NCBI GenBank assembly: GCA_963849955.1
Contig: CAWKJU010000006.1
Span: 124,001 to 188,000 of the forward strand
Length of the DNA stretch: 64,000 nt
Reading direction: 5' to 3'
Origin: CAWFGW01 sp963849955
Lineage (GTDB): Bacteria; Bacteroidota; Bacteroidia; Cytophagales; JAAEPT01
How positions within the stretch are numbered: position 1 is the stretch's first letter; the number at the start of each line of letters is the position of its first letter. A program made the position numbers and the translations under genes. The notes beneath the pieces were generated by a model. That model searched no databases, was not told where the DNA came from, and worked only from the letters and a program-made list of their open reading frames with translations. Positions 1 through 8,297 of the stretch are shown here, piece after piece.

Positions 1-21
1 AATTTGTTTTACTTCTGCCAT
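1..21 (-). CDS. start of a gene cut by the left window edge
   Basis: An ATG on the minus strand at position 21 opens a frame reading MAEVKQI before the window ends. It lies 78 bases downstream of the Crp-like gene on the same strand, so it could be its operon partner or the next gene. Seven codons are too few to suggest a family. Confidence 0.3.
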
Positions 22-98
22 AACTTTTATTATCATTTAAGTTGATAATGCGAAGTTGGGAGGAATAAAACCTTAATCCTTTTACAAATGTTAAATAA

Positions 99-662
99 TC
101 ATTTAATAGTAGCTCTTATTCGACTCAAAGAGACTTGGGTGATTCCTAAATAAGATGCAATGTGTTTGAGCGGTATTTTTTGCAGATAATTGGTCTCTTG
201 TAAGAGATGCTTATATCTCTCTTCTGCTGTATGAAATTGTATGCTTTCAATTCGGTTTACAGTTTCAACATACGCTTTTTCAAAAATGAGTCTAAAAAGA
301 CGTTCAATGTTTGGGTTTGTATCATAAAGCTTGAAAAGTTGTGTTGCATTGATAGAAACAATTTCAGCATCTTCTAAAATTTGGATAGCTTTTTTGGATG
401 GTTTGCCTGTGAATAGACTTTCTACTCGTGCAATAATGTTGTTTTCGAAAGCAAAACATTCGGTAATATCTACGCTTTCTTTGTAGTAAAAAATGCGTGC
501 AATACCAGATTTTACAAAATAAATAGTTTTACAAGTATGCCCTACGTTTTGCAATAATTCATTTTTCTTTATAACTATTTTAGAGGTGATTTTATCAATA
601 GCAAGTTTGTCAGGACTGTCAATTTCATGAATGCTGTCAAAATATCTAAATAGTTCTGTCAT
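99..662 (-). CDS. Crp/Fnr-family transcriptional regulator
   Basis: A 187-residue protein with a cyclic-nucleotide-binding-like beta-roll at about residues 10-120 and a C-terminal helix-turn-helix at about 160-185 (IPLKHIASYLGITQVSLSRI). It resembles the short Crp-like regulators common in Bacteroidota that often control a neighbouring stress or oxidoreductase gene. The ligand is unknown: I do not see a clear cAMP-binding Arg-Ser pair or Fnr-type cysteine cluster. Its start lies about 40 bases inside the core GTTATGCGTTAC that ends palindromic site A, so this gene may itself be the first cassette of the left array, although a matching inverted terminus downstream was not found. Confidence 0.85.
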   Translation of the reverse strand: MTELFRYFDSIHEIDSPDKLAIDKITSKIVIKKNELLQNVGHTCKTIYFVKSGIARIFYYKESVDITECFAFENNIIARVESLFTGKPSKKAIQILEDAEIVSINATQLFKLYDTNPNIERLFRLIFEKAYVETVNRIESIQFHTAEERYKHLLQETNYLQKIPLKHIASYLGITQVSLSRIRATIK

Positions 663-691
663 GCTTTTATTGTACGGGGATGGTTTTTTTA

Positions 692-898
692 GTAACGCAT
701 AACGCTGAGTATATAAATCGTAGTGTGCCTAAAAGTAAAGAAGATTCTGTTTACCACCAAGCCAATCCTGCGGATTGGCTCGTAATTTTTCACGACCTAC
801 GAACCAATCCGCAGGATTGGCGTGCTTACCACGAAGCACAGAACTAGCTTAACCCACCGAACCACGCTATGATTTTATATACCTTGTTGGCAACTGTT
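692..898 (-). repeat. attC-like palindromic site A
   Basis: About 207 bases. Outer arms: plus 692-720 (GTAACGCATAACGCTGAGTA onward) pairs imperfectly with plus 861-898 (cacgctat...ttggcaactg). The inner part holds two inverted copies of a unit that is itself palindromic, GCCAATCC-tgc-GGATTGGC. On the gene strand the site starts TTGCCAAC|AAGG and ends AGCGTT|ATGC, matching the AAC and GTT cores of the other sites in this window. Confidence 0.6.
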
Positions 899-939
899 TT
901 TTTCTCACGTTCTGCACGTTTTTTATGCGTGATGTCAAG

Positions 940-1116
940 TCATTCTAGTATTAAACAGCCAATTAGTAAAGCGGTAAAGTTGGTTTTGACGAATCCGTCC
1001 ATCGACAAACTATTGGTTATTTCTTCTGTGTTAAACAGTCCAGAAATACTGTGAATCTTGTTTATCCATTTGGTACAAACCATTGGCGTTTTATTACGTT
1101 CTGGTTGTCCGTTCAT
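940..1116 (-). CDS. possible small protein, 58 residues
   Basis: An ATG-initiated frame of 58 codons on the same strand as its neighbours, between the hypothetical gene at 1173-1637 and site A. It starts MNGQPERNKTPMVCTKWINK and ends in a hydrophobic stretch (FTALLIGCLILE). It could be a second gene of the same cassette or a remnant of a longer gene. No family is recognised and there is no independent evidence of translation. A competing plus-strand frame at 869-1054 overlaps site A and is less plausible. Confidence 0.25.
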   Translation of the reverse strand: MNGQPERNKTPMVCTKWINKIHSISGLFNTEEITNSLSMDGFVKTNFTALLIGCLILE

Positions 1117-1172
1117 GTTTGAAAAGTGATGCTAAAAGAAAAGGAGTTAAGCCAACTTTGGTGAAGTAATTT

Positions 1173-1637
1173 TTAATAAGATATACTGATATTGAATTTA
1201 TTTAAGAAGTTGTGATAAGCAGTTAATTCAAATTCTACTGGTGATATTTTATCAAACCAATCAACACTTGACCCAATTAATTTAGGTTCTAACTCTTGAG
1301 ATTTATTAATTCCAAGTTTATTCCATTTGATAGTTTGTCCAGTATTTTCTATTTCAGCAATTATCAAAGTACATGAAAAATCACAATCATCTGGACACAT
1401 TAAAATTGGACAAATCGTCTTTTGTCCCACAGATGGTAAAATTCTGTTTAAAATGATATCTTTTTCAGACTGATTTTCTAATTGAGGTAGGAGTGTTGGT
1501 ATTAAGCCTTTAAATGAATTTTGAGGATACAAAGAATCAATCATTTCGTCAAGCCAATAATCATCTATCTTGATGTTTAAAAAATCATCATAGATTTCAT
1601 AATCACTTTTATCAAATATGGCTTTAATTGAGTTCAT
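1173..1637 (-). CDS. hypothetical cassette protein
   Basis: A 154-residue soluble protein with no signal peptide or membrane segment. A short cysteine-bearing stretch, CPILMCPDDCDFSC at about residues 76-89, is its most distinctive feature and might bind metal or form disulfides. The C-terminal half (SSVDWFDKISPVEFELTAYH) is acidic and aromatic, similar in style to small immunity-type proteins, but I do not recognise a family. The start codon lies 13 bases inside the core of site C, the usual close spacing in this array. Confidence 0.6.
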   Translation of the reverse strand: MNSIKAIFDKSDYEIYDDFLNIKIDDYWLDEMIDSLYPQNSFKGLIPTLLPQLENQSEKDIILNRILPSVGQKTICPILMCPDDCDFSCTLIIAEIENTGQTIKWNKLGINKSQELEPKLIGSSVDWFDKISPVEFELTAYHNFLNKFNISISY

Positions 1638-1649
1638 TTTTTTATAGTT

Positions 1650-1864
1650 GCCAACGTTAAATATATGAATTGTAGCTGAATAGAAAGCGATGAACTTTCA
1701 TCCCGATAGCTATCGGGATACCACAAAGCCAAATCTGCGATTTGGCGTTTAATTTTCTTCTCGACATAAATGCTAAATCGCAGATTTGGCGCCCTCACAA
1801 AGTAACCATAAACCTTTGAAAACTCACTGAACCAGCTATTATTTCATATATGGTGTTGTAGTTA
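1650..1864 (-). repeat. attC-like palindromic site C
   Basis: About 215 bases. Gene-strand arms: ACAACACCATATATGAAAT...AGCTGG at one end and CAGCTACAATTCATATATT...AACGTTGGCAAC at the other. It contains the 20-base perfect palindrome ATCCCGATAGCTATCGGGAT and paired GCCAAATC...GATTTGGC units. It is near-identical to site F (44794-45007), about 43 kb away, and the similarity stops at AAC on one side and GTT on the other. The stop codon of the 1862-2917 gene overlaps the outer end. Confidence 0.7.
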
Positions 1865-2917
1865 GTTTTTAATACGTTTTATTAATTGAGAATTTGAGTC
1901 ATAAAATGACCATACACCGATTTTATTATCGTTTTCGTAAAAACCTTTTGAAAAATTTCGATTATAAGGATCATCATAAATTATCCATTCTCCAGTTTTA
2001 TTACCTAAGTAGAATTTTCCTTTTTCATGGATTTTGCCGTTTTCAAAATAGGAAATCCATTGACCGTTCAATAAATCGTTTTCAAATGAAGCGTATATTG
2101 TGAGGTTATTAGTAGAATCAAACCATTTCCAATCCCCATCTTTCTTGTTGTGTGAATAATATTTTATGCCAATAGTATCTTTTTTTGAGTCAATTGTGTA
2201 ACACACTCCATTAAGTTCATCAAATTTATAATTCTCTGTAATAGTGGTGGTGTCACTGTAGTTATACCAAATAAATTCTCCATGTTTTTGTCCAATAGAG
2301 TCATAAGTTAGTGTTTTTGTTATTCGGCTTAGGCTATCCCAAAAGGTCCAAGTCCCAATATATTTGTCATTCCAATATTCACCTTTCTCAAATAGGTTTC
2401 CATCCTCATTATATCTATATGATATACCATTTTGCTTAGAATTTTTCATATGATATTTAGCTCGAATTGTGCCATTATTCCAATATCGCAAGTAGAGACC
2501 ATCCATTTTGTTATTTTTGAAATTCCCGGTTAATAGAGTGTCGCCTTCAAAAGAAATCCATACAGCCTGTCCTTCAATGCTATTATGAGAATAGTTAATG
2601 TTATGTGTTTCATTGATTCTGTAATCGTATTCGATGTACATCCCATGTTTTATACCCAAAGAATCATAGGTCACAATATTCTTTCTTTTTCCATTAGGTA
2701 ACCAGTTTTCCCAAATTCCACACGGATTGTCATTACAGTATTCCCCCTTTGATTGTAAATTATTATCCCAATAAAACCAACTCCAAGTACCGTTTTTCAA
2801 ATTATCTTTATATGACCCAAGTGCTTTAAGGCTGTCTTCAGGAAAGTAAAGGGTATCTGATTGACTAAATGCTATTAATGGAAAAACTAGAAGTATAATT
2901 AAAAATCTAAGGTTCAT
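1862..2917 (-). CDS. MORN-repeat secreted protein (YwqK-like)
   Basis: A 351-residue protein with an N-terminal signal peptide (MNLRFLIILLVFPLIAFSQS). The rest is a chain of MORN_2-type repeats with the pattern G-x-Y-x-N-x-K-x-G-x-W-x-x-Y (for example KNGTWSWFYWDNN, NDKYIGTWTFWD, LNGQWISYFENGK, KTGEWIIYDD). Such proteins are abundant in Bacteroidota and often labelled toxin-antitoxin system YwqK family antitoxin, though function is rarely shown. It occupies one cassette on its own. It is probably periplasmic or surface-located; ligand and role are unknown. Confidence 0.75.
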   Translation of the reverse strand: MNLRFLIILLVFPLIAFSQSDTLYFPEDSLKALGSYKDNLKNGTWSWFYWDNNLQSKGEYCNDNPCGIWENWLPNGKRKNIVTYDSLGIKHGMYIEYDYRINETHNINYSHNSIEGQAVWISFEGDTLLTGNFKNNKMDGLYLRYWNNGTIRAKYHMKNSKQNGISYRYNEDGNLFEKGEYWNDKYIGTWTFWDSLSRITKTLTYDSIGQKHGEFIWYNYSDTTTITENYKFDELNGVCYTIDSKKDTIGIKYYSHNKKDGDWKWFDSTNNLTIYASFENDLLNGQWISYFENGKIHEKGKFYLGNKTGEWIIYDDPYNRNFSKGFYENDNKIGVWSFYDSNSQLIKRIKN

Positions 2918-2925
2918 TTTTTTAT

Positions 2926-2961
2926 TAACTACAACAACTGGCTAAACCACATATGTGGTTT
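2926..2961 (-). repeat. partial attC-like end, right edge of array 1
   Basis: TAACTACAAC at 2926-2935 is the cassette terminus of the 1862-2917 gene. It is followed by an 18-base perfect palindrome, AAACCACATATGTGGTTT (2944-2961). This looks like the half of a site left when the neighbouring cassette was lost. Confidence 0.45.
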
Positions 2962-3105
2962 ATTCCTTTTATATGTTTTAGTTAAATCTAACAAAAAATT
3001 CATCAAAAAGCCGTCATATTTTATTTAATCACAGTTTATCCGTTTGTAAACGGAAGTAAACGGTTACAAACGTTTACAATCGGATTCTAAAATTGGGGAA
3101 TTTAC

Positions 3106-5334
3106 CTAAAACCGATAAGTTAATTTCCCGCGTAGGGCAAAAGGAATTCCTGGCGTGAAATGAATTTCATCGGTAGACACAGCTTCATTTACTAAGCGTG
3201 ATTCGGTGGCAAACTGGGTTTCTTTCCATTGGGTATTGAACGCGTTTTGAATGACGATACCTAGCTGCCAATGGTTAAGGGTGTAGTTCACATTGAAGTC
3301 AGTCACAAAATAACCGGCTGCCACCAACGAGTTATCTTCATTGGCTGGTCGGTCAGAAATTCCTCGGAAGCGTACACTCCCCGATAACCCTGAGGCATGT
3401 TTGTAGGTCACCCCACCGCTGAGCGTTATCGGTGGTGCAAGTGGAATGTAATTACTGCCTTCGGGTTCATCCATTGCTCGTGCATGGGCTAAACTCACAT
3501 CACTAAAGACAAATAGGCCTTTGATAAGCTCATACCGAAAACCAACATCTACACCATAGCGTTGGGTACGACCACTGGGTTCTACAATACCTTCATCACC
3601 GACATATACAAACTCTTGCTCCAGGTATAAGTGCCACAACGCAGCATGGATTAAGAGGGGAGAGGCCGGTTTTAAAATCACACCCAGGTCAGAGGAATAA
3701 GCTAAAGGAAGTGTCTTATTTGCCCCTTGTTGCACGACTACCCGTGAGTCATTGCTATGAAATCCAATCCCGTTTTTCAGATAAGCTTGAAATTTGGGAG
3801 ATGCTTGATAGACAATGTTGAATTTGGGACTAGCCGTTACTACTTGTGAGGACGGAGAATTGTAATTGGAATCGAGCTTGTTGGTGTAGTTGAAGTTAAA
3901 ATAATCAAGGCGCACAGCGGGATTAATCAACCACTTACCAAAATCGAAGTCGGCATTGAAATAGCTATAGGCGTTTGTCTCGGAGATATCGCCTAATTGC
4001 ACCTGCTCAAGGGTAGTCACTCGGTTTTTGGTGTAAGACAACTCAATATCGTTGATCTGGTCGTAGCGGAAACCAGCAGCACCCGTGAGTTTTAAATCAA
4101 ATGGTGTAAAGTGATAGGTGTGTTGTAATTGGCTTTCTCCACCAAACAAGTGACGGTTTTCTTTCTGCCGAATTTGATCCCCATTCACGGAATCCCTGGC
4201 AAAAAATGTGAAGTTGGAATAGAGCTCAAAGTCATAATGCGAATAATAGATCAAGTTGGTCAACTGGGTTTCCTGACCTATAATTTTAGTGGTGTTCACA
4301 GTGAGGTTGGTTCGGGAGGTGTTACCACCTTCGGTATCATCAATCGCACCAAAGCGCGTAATGAGACCACTGTTCACTGCACGCACTGGAATTTGTCCGG
4401 AAGCATCCCAGCTACTGGTAAAGTGCGAGGCGGTGATGTTGGTGCGGCTACCACCTTCTGATTGGATGCTGTATTTAGAAAATAAGTTCAGGCGGTGAAA
4501 ATTTTGAGGGGAGTCAAACCACCCATTCGATGAGTTATAGTCAATGGCAGCATAGGCATATTCGTTGTGGTTGTCGACTACTTCAAAAAGGGAAAGTACC
4601 CGTTGGGTGTTAAATTGGCCAATTTCAACGCTTGAAAGGTTGTTGTCCAGGTGTGTTTTCGTTTGAAAACCGACATAACCCGCGGTATTGAAATTACCTT
4701 TATCCGCATAATAACTTCCTTTTCCAAAATCGATGGTTTCAATTGTTTCTGGGATAATAAAGTGCATGTCAGCATAGCCTTGTCCGTGTGCATGGGACAC
4801 CATGTTAACCGGCATATTGTCGACCGTAATGTTGATGTCGGTGCCGTGGTCAATATCAAATCCACGAAGGAAAAGTTGTTCGGCTTTACCACCACCCGCA
4901 TGCTGCCCGATGATTAAACCTGGAACAGTCCGCAACAACTCCTGTGATGAACTGACAGGGTTGGTTTGTACATCGATTTCTGAGGTGACACTGAGAGCTT
5001 TGATGTTTTTGTCAATGACAATTTCTGATAATTCAAATACGGTTTCTTGTAGTTGAAAAACCAGTGAGTCACTAAGCGAGAGGGATGAAAGACTAATTTC
5101 ACGGGTTTTGTAGCCGAAATGCTCTACTATTAATGTGTCATCCGTTGTAGCAAGCCGAAGCTCAAATTTGCCCTGCTCGTTGGTATGAGCATGGTGTTCA
5201 GTTTGTTTTAAGCTAATATTTACTCCAAATAGAGGGACGTTTTTTTTGTCAGTAACTTTCCCTTTAAGTGTTTGCCCAAAGAGTTGACAATGTAGTAGGA
5301 TTGCCAGTAGTGCTAAAGTGCAATATTTCATCAA
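3106..5334 (-). CDS. TonB-dependent outer-membrane receptor
   Basis: A 742-residue protein with a signal peptide (residues 1-20), a carboxypeptidase-regulatory-like beta-sandwich (about 21-105; KVTDKKNVPLFGVNIS), a TonB plug (about 115-225) and a beta-barrel to the terminal aromatic residue (KLTYRF). The plug contains the motif RGFDIDHGTDINITVDN and SHAHGQGYADMHFIIPE, typical of a receptor subfamily with histidine-rich plugs. This is compatible with metal or metal-chelate uptake, but the substrate is an inference. It is transcribed alone; no substrate-binding lipoprotein (SusD) follows. A possible -7 element (complement of TACTTTTG) lies at 5384-5391. Confidence 0.9.
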   Translation of the reverse strand: MMKYCTLALLAILLHCQLFGQTLKGKVTDKKNVPLFGVNISLKQTEHHAHTNEQGKFELRLATTDDTLIVEHFGYKTREISLSSLSLSDSLVFQLQETVFELSEIVIDKNIKALSVTSEIDVQTNPVSSSQELLRTVPGLIIGQHAGGGKAEQLFLRGFDIDHGTDINITVDNMPVNMVSHAHGQGYADMHFIIPETIETIDFGKGSYYADKGNFNTAGYVGFQTKTHLDNNLSSVEIGQFNTQRVLSLFEVVDNHNEYAYAAIDYNSSNGWFDSPQNFHRLNLFSKYSIQSEGGSRTNITASHFTSSWDASGQIPVRAVNSGLITRFGAIDDTEGGNTSRTNLTVNTTKIIGQETQLTNLIYYSHYDFELYSNFTFFARDSVNGDQIRQKENRHLFGGESQLQHTYHFTPFDLKLTGAAGFRYDQINDIELSYTKNRVTTLEQVQLGDISETNAYSYFNADFDFGKWLINPAVRLDYFNFNYTNKLDSNYNSPSSQVVTASPKFNIVYQASPKFQAYLKNGIGFHSNDSRVVVQQGANKTLPLAYSSDLGVILKPASPLLIHAALWHLYLEQEFVYVGDEGIVEPSGRTQRYGVDVGFRYELIKGLFVFSDVSLAHARAMDEPEGSNYIPLAPPITLSGGVTYKHASGLSGSVRFRGISDRPANEDNSLVAAGYFVTDFNVNYTLNHWQLGIVIQNAFNTQWKETQFATESRLVNEAVSTDEIHFTPGIPFALRGKLTYRF

Positions 5335-5539
5335 AATGTAATTCGTACTGTTATTTTTCTTCCGTGAAAACAGTTTAAAAATTCAAAAGTAACTGGTTTA
5401 CTGTATTATGTACTTTTGTGCTCCTGTTTATAGGATGAATAAGGGTAAAAAATGCCACTTTGAAAATGAAAAGCGTTAATTTTTTAATGTCACTCAAGTA
5501 TACAAGCGCGTCTATATTAACAATAGCCCACTTAATCGT

Positions 5540-6043
5540 CTAGATGTTTTTATGAGCGTTAACTTTAATCATTTTTTGTAAAATCACCACGTTAGGCACC
5601 GTAATGGTTTCATTTTCATCGGTTTTGATTAAGATAAAAAACAAGCCGATATCACTGATGATACCGCTGATATTAAATTCGTTGTCCATAATAGTGATGT
5701 GATCCCCAACCTTGGTCGGGTGATTTACAAAAAGGATAATGCCAGAGGTGATATTGCATAACAAAGACCATTGTGCAAATAAAGTGATCCCCAAAATGGT
5801 TAAGAATGACGTGATGAAAAGGATGATTTGATCCTGATTCACCGACCAGATGGTGAGAATTAAAACTGCAGCTATGAGATTAACGATGATGTTTTTTATC
5901 TTAACAATTAACCGAAGTCGCTCTTGTTGAAACTCGAAATTCAAAGAAATCTTTTTAAGCAACACCGAAGTGAATCGGTTAACAATAATAGTTAAAACCA
6001 GTACGGTTAAAGTCTCTATAATTTGAATTTGAAGAGGTTGCAT
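5540..6043 (-). CDS. small MscS-family mechanosensitive channel-like protein
   Basis: A 167-residue protein with three hydrophobic segments (about 8-26, 47-68, 73-95) followed by the MscS beta-domain signature (NITSGIILFVNHPTKVGDHI, then ISDIGLFFILIKTDENETITVPN). The third helix plus beta domain is the conserved MscS core. The usual C-terminal alpha/beta vestibule is missing, giving a minimal channel. It may respond to membrane tension or conduct small ions. A second, longer MscS-family protein lies at 39764-40612. Confidence 0.8.
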   Translation of the reverse strand: MQPLQIQIIETLTVLVLTIIVNRFTSVLLKKISLNFEFQQERLRLIVKIKNIIVNLIAAVLILTIWSVNQDQIILFITSFLTILGITLFAQWSLLCNITSGIILFVNHPTKVGDHITIMDNEFNISGIISDIGLFFILIKTDENETITVPNVVILQKMIKVNAHKNI

Positions 6044-6098
6044 TTTTTTCTATGATTGAATAAGGTGTTTAGTTTCTGAATGTGACTGTGTGATTACA

Positions 6099-6689
6099 TT
6101 ATGACCTTCTAATCAACAAAAGTACAATCAATAACACACAAGCCAAACCCACAGCAGCAGGAAATAAAATAGTTGTTAACGAATAGGTTTCCATTGCTAC
6201 CACCACTAAACCATTACGCAAGGCAAATAAACCAAAGAAACTGATGTTTTCCTCGTAAGGATGCGAATAGGCCTTTCTCACCGTGGGTCCAAAACCTGCC
6301 AAATCCACCACAGTGAGTACGATGACTGCAAGTAAGGGATTGGAGCTGAAATACCAAAAAGGTAAAGATGAAAAGGCCAAAATAAGGAAGAACCAATCCA
6401 GGTTGGTAATGTTAATATCACCTCGTTTCCTATAAGATAAGTAGGCGATAAAAAAGGTTATAAGCCCAGAAATACCAATAGGAATAGTACCAATGCCACC
6501 TTTCGCTTCATATTGTGCGAAAAAAACAATAAGTGTTGTTGAACCCCAAATCACCCAAGAAAACACATGGGGGGTGATCTTTTTTTGATAAATCGATTTA
6601 ATATAAGGGTAGAAAGCTATAAAAGTGAGTAAGGTAGCTAGTACGCTGAGTAGTGGTTTGAAAATCATTATGAGAATAGTAAACAACAA
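6099..6689 (-). CDS. multi-spanning membrane protein, unknown function
   Basis: A 196-residue protein with about seven hydrophobic helices. The FYPYIKSIYQKKITPHVFSW stretch and the recurring small-residue helices resemble PQ-loop/SemiSWEET-like proteins that handle small solutes, but this is only a resemblance. The start is uncertain: an internal ATG exists near residue 8. It reads divergently from RqcH, with only about 37 bases between their likely starts, so the two promoters probably overlap. Confidence 0.65.
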   Translation of the reverse strand: MLFTILIMIFKPLLSVLATLLTFIAFYPYIKSIYQKKITPHVFSWVIWGSTTLIVFFAQYEAKGGIGTIPIGISGLITFFIAYLSYRKRGDINITNLDWFFLILAFSSLPFWYFSSNPLLAVIVLTVVDLAGFGPTVRKAYSHPYEENISFFGLFALRNGLVVVAMETYSLTTILFPAAVGLACVLLIVLLLIRRS

Positions 6690-6726
6690 AAAGGTTTCTT
6701 GTTTCTCAAAAATATATCTTTACCAC

Positions 6727-8247
6727 ATGCACAACAACCATTTCTTCTTAAAACGCCTCACCAATGAACTGCAAGAGAAACTTGAAGGTGCGGTATTAGT
6801 CGAGTGTTTTTCTCAAAGTAAAGATGAACTGGTACTGGGATTTGCCCTAAAAAGTAAAGAAGATTTTTATTGGAAAGCGGATCTAAAAAGCACCTTCTCG
6901 TGTCTTTATTTCCCAGAAAATTTTGCAAGAGCAAAACGCAATAGTGTCAACCTTTTCCCCGAATTAATCAACCAAAAGGTAAAACAGGTGTTCATCTATA
7001 AAAATGAACGCGCCATCTGTTTGGAGTTTAAAAATGGTTATTCCTTAGTCTTTAAATTGTTCGGAAACCGGTCCAGTTGTATCCTTTATCAAGGTGAACA
7101 AGGCATAAAGGTGTTTAACAAACAATATGAACAGGATAAGTCGCACCCCAAAAGTAGCTGGCATCGTGAATTGTCGGTTACAGATGATGCTATTGCTTCT
7201 CATCAAGATGAATTATATAAAGTATGGCCAACGCTAGGTAAGGAATTATCCGATTATTTGACACAACAAGTCAAGGACTTACACACCTTCCAACTCGCGT
7301 TACAGAATTTAGAATATTCGCCTATCTACCTCTCATTAGAAGGTGATTTGCCACAGCTGGCATTGTTTCCAACAGTAGGTAACCATGAAGTCTATCAAAG
7401 TCCGTTGGAGGCAATCAATCAATTTTACCAAAAATACATTCGAATCCATTCCCTGGATGATGGTAAAAAAGTAGCCAAGCGTGATGTAAACACCAAGATA
7501 AAGCAGGCGACTAAGCGGAAAAAGAAATTGGAAATACGGTTAGAAGAATTGATGAACGAGCGACCGCTCAATCAAGTGGCTGATATCATTATGGCGAATT
7601 TGCATCAGATTCCCAAAAATGTCGAACAAGTCACCCTTTTTGATTTTTACCAAGAAAAAGACATTGAGGTCGCATTGAAGCACGACAAAACCCCTCAGGA
7701 TATTGCTGCCCAATTGTATAAAAAAAGTAAAAATAGATCCAAAGAAATTGATGCCCTGGAACATAACCTCAACTTTTTAGAACAAGAACTGGTCGACTTA
7801 AACAAGACCTTATCTGAAATCGAAGATACAGACTCAATGCGTGACCTCAACAAGTACCGCAAAGAAACTGCTCAACAAGTGGAAAAAGAAGCAAGCCCAC
7901 GATTTAAGGAATTTGCTTGCATGGGCTATACCATTTATGTGGGGCGTAACTCTAAAAACAACGATGAACTAACTAAGTCTGCACACAAAGACGATTTATG
8001 GTTGCATGCTAAAGATGTTTCAGGTTCACATGTGATTATAAAAAATAAGTCAGGTCAGAAAGTTCCCAAAGATGTGATTGAATATGCCGCAGGAATTGCT
8101 GCTTTTTATTCCAAACGAAAAACAGATACGCTATGCCCTGTGATGGTTACCCCGCGGAAATATGTACGTAAAATTAAAGGAGCTCCAGCAGGTGCGGTGA
8201 TGGTAAATAAAGAAGAAGTAGTTTTAGTAAAGCCCTTAGAAGTTTGA
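6727..8247 (+). CDS. rqcH: RqcH/NEMF-family ribosome quality-control factor
   Basis: About 506 residues when started at the ATG at 6727 (MHNNHFFLKRL); upstream codons in frame overlap the divergent gene and do not resemble the family. The N-terminal NFACT-N region (1-200) is followed by coiled-coil (about 245-400) and a C-terminal NFACT-R domain with DDLWLHAKDVSGSHVIIKN and KRKTDTLCPVMVTPRKYV. RqcH binds stalled 50S-peptidyl-tRNA complexes and directs alanine tailing. The DR motif used for tail synthesis in the family appears here as ER (KNERAICLEF), a conservative change. It is followed 50 bases later by the PurD-like gene. Confidence 0.88.
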   Translation: MHNNHFFLKRLTNELQEKLEGAVLVECFSQSKDELVLGFALKSKEDFYWKADLKSTFSCLYFPENFARAKRNSVNLFPELINQKVKQVFIYKNERAICLEFKNGYSLVFKLFGNRSSCILYQGEQGIKVFNKQYEQDKSHPKSSWHRELSVTDDAIASHQDELYKVWPTLGKELSDYLTQQVKDLHTFQLALQNLEYSPIYLSLEGDLPQLALFPTVGNHEVYQSPLEAINQFYQKYIRIHSLDDGKKVAKRDVNTKIKQATKRKKKLEIRLEELMNERPLNQVADIIMANLHQIPKNVEQVTLFDFYQEKDIEVALKHDKTPQDIAAQLYKKSKNRSKEIDALEHNLNFLEQELVDLNKTLSEIEDTDSMRDLNKYRKETAQQVEKEASPRFKEFACMGYTIYVGRNSKNNDELTKSAHKDDLWLHAKDVSGSHVIIKNKSGQKVPKDVIEYAAGIAAFYSKRKTDTLCPVMVTPRKYVRKIKGAPAGAVMVNKEEVVLVKPLEV

Positions 8248-8297
8248 ATTTAGTCGGTTAATTAGTAATATGAATTTTGATCAAAACACTGTTTTTA

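Larger units (their letters stand above)
692..2961 (-). mobile_element. integron-like cassette array 1 (no integrase)
   Basis: Minus-strand genes alternate with long imperfect palindromes. The cassette holding 1173-1637 begins GTTGGCAACT (minus reading from 1655) and ends AGTTGCCAAC (plus 886-895), exact inverted repeats of 10 bases. The cassette holding 1862-2917 begins GTTGTAGTTA (plus complement 2926-2935) and ends TAACTACAAC (plus 1855-1864), again exact over 10 bases. Gene-specific inverted termini next to conserved AAC and GTT cores are what integron cassettes show, because attC core sequences pair in the circular form. No tyrosine recombinase lies in this part, so it corresponds to a CALIN-like cluster. 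The array may continue left of the window. The assignment is inferred from structure, not from a family match. Confidence 0.6.

Noticed and set aside
869..1054. Plus-strand frame of 61 codons
   Set aside because: It begins inside palindromic site A, opposite to all neighbouring genes, and its sequence reflects the palindrome. The minus-strand 58-codon frame is the better candidate.
1650..1864. Sites C/F as transposon or MITE copies
   Set aside because: No target-site duplication is seen; the bases outside the shared block are instead the reverse complement of the other end of the adjacent gene cassette.
4129..5102. Several open frames opposite the TonB receptor
   Set aside because: They are shadows of a well-conserved gene, with no family resemblance and no promoter.
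5411..5418. Plus-strand TACTTTTG promoter-like box
   Set aside because: Only a 14-codon frame follows before the convergent MscS-like gene; no RNA fold seen. It may be chance in AT-rich DNA.
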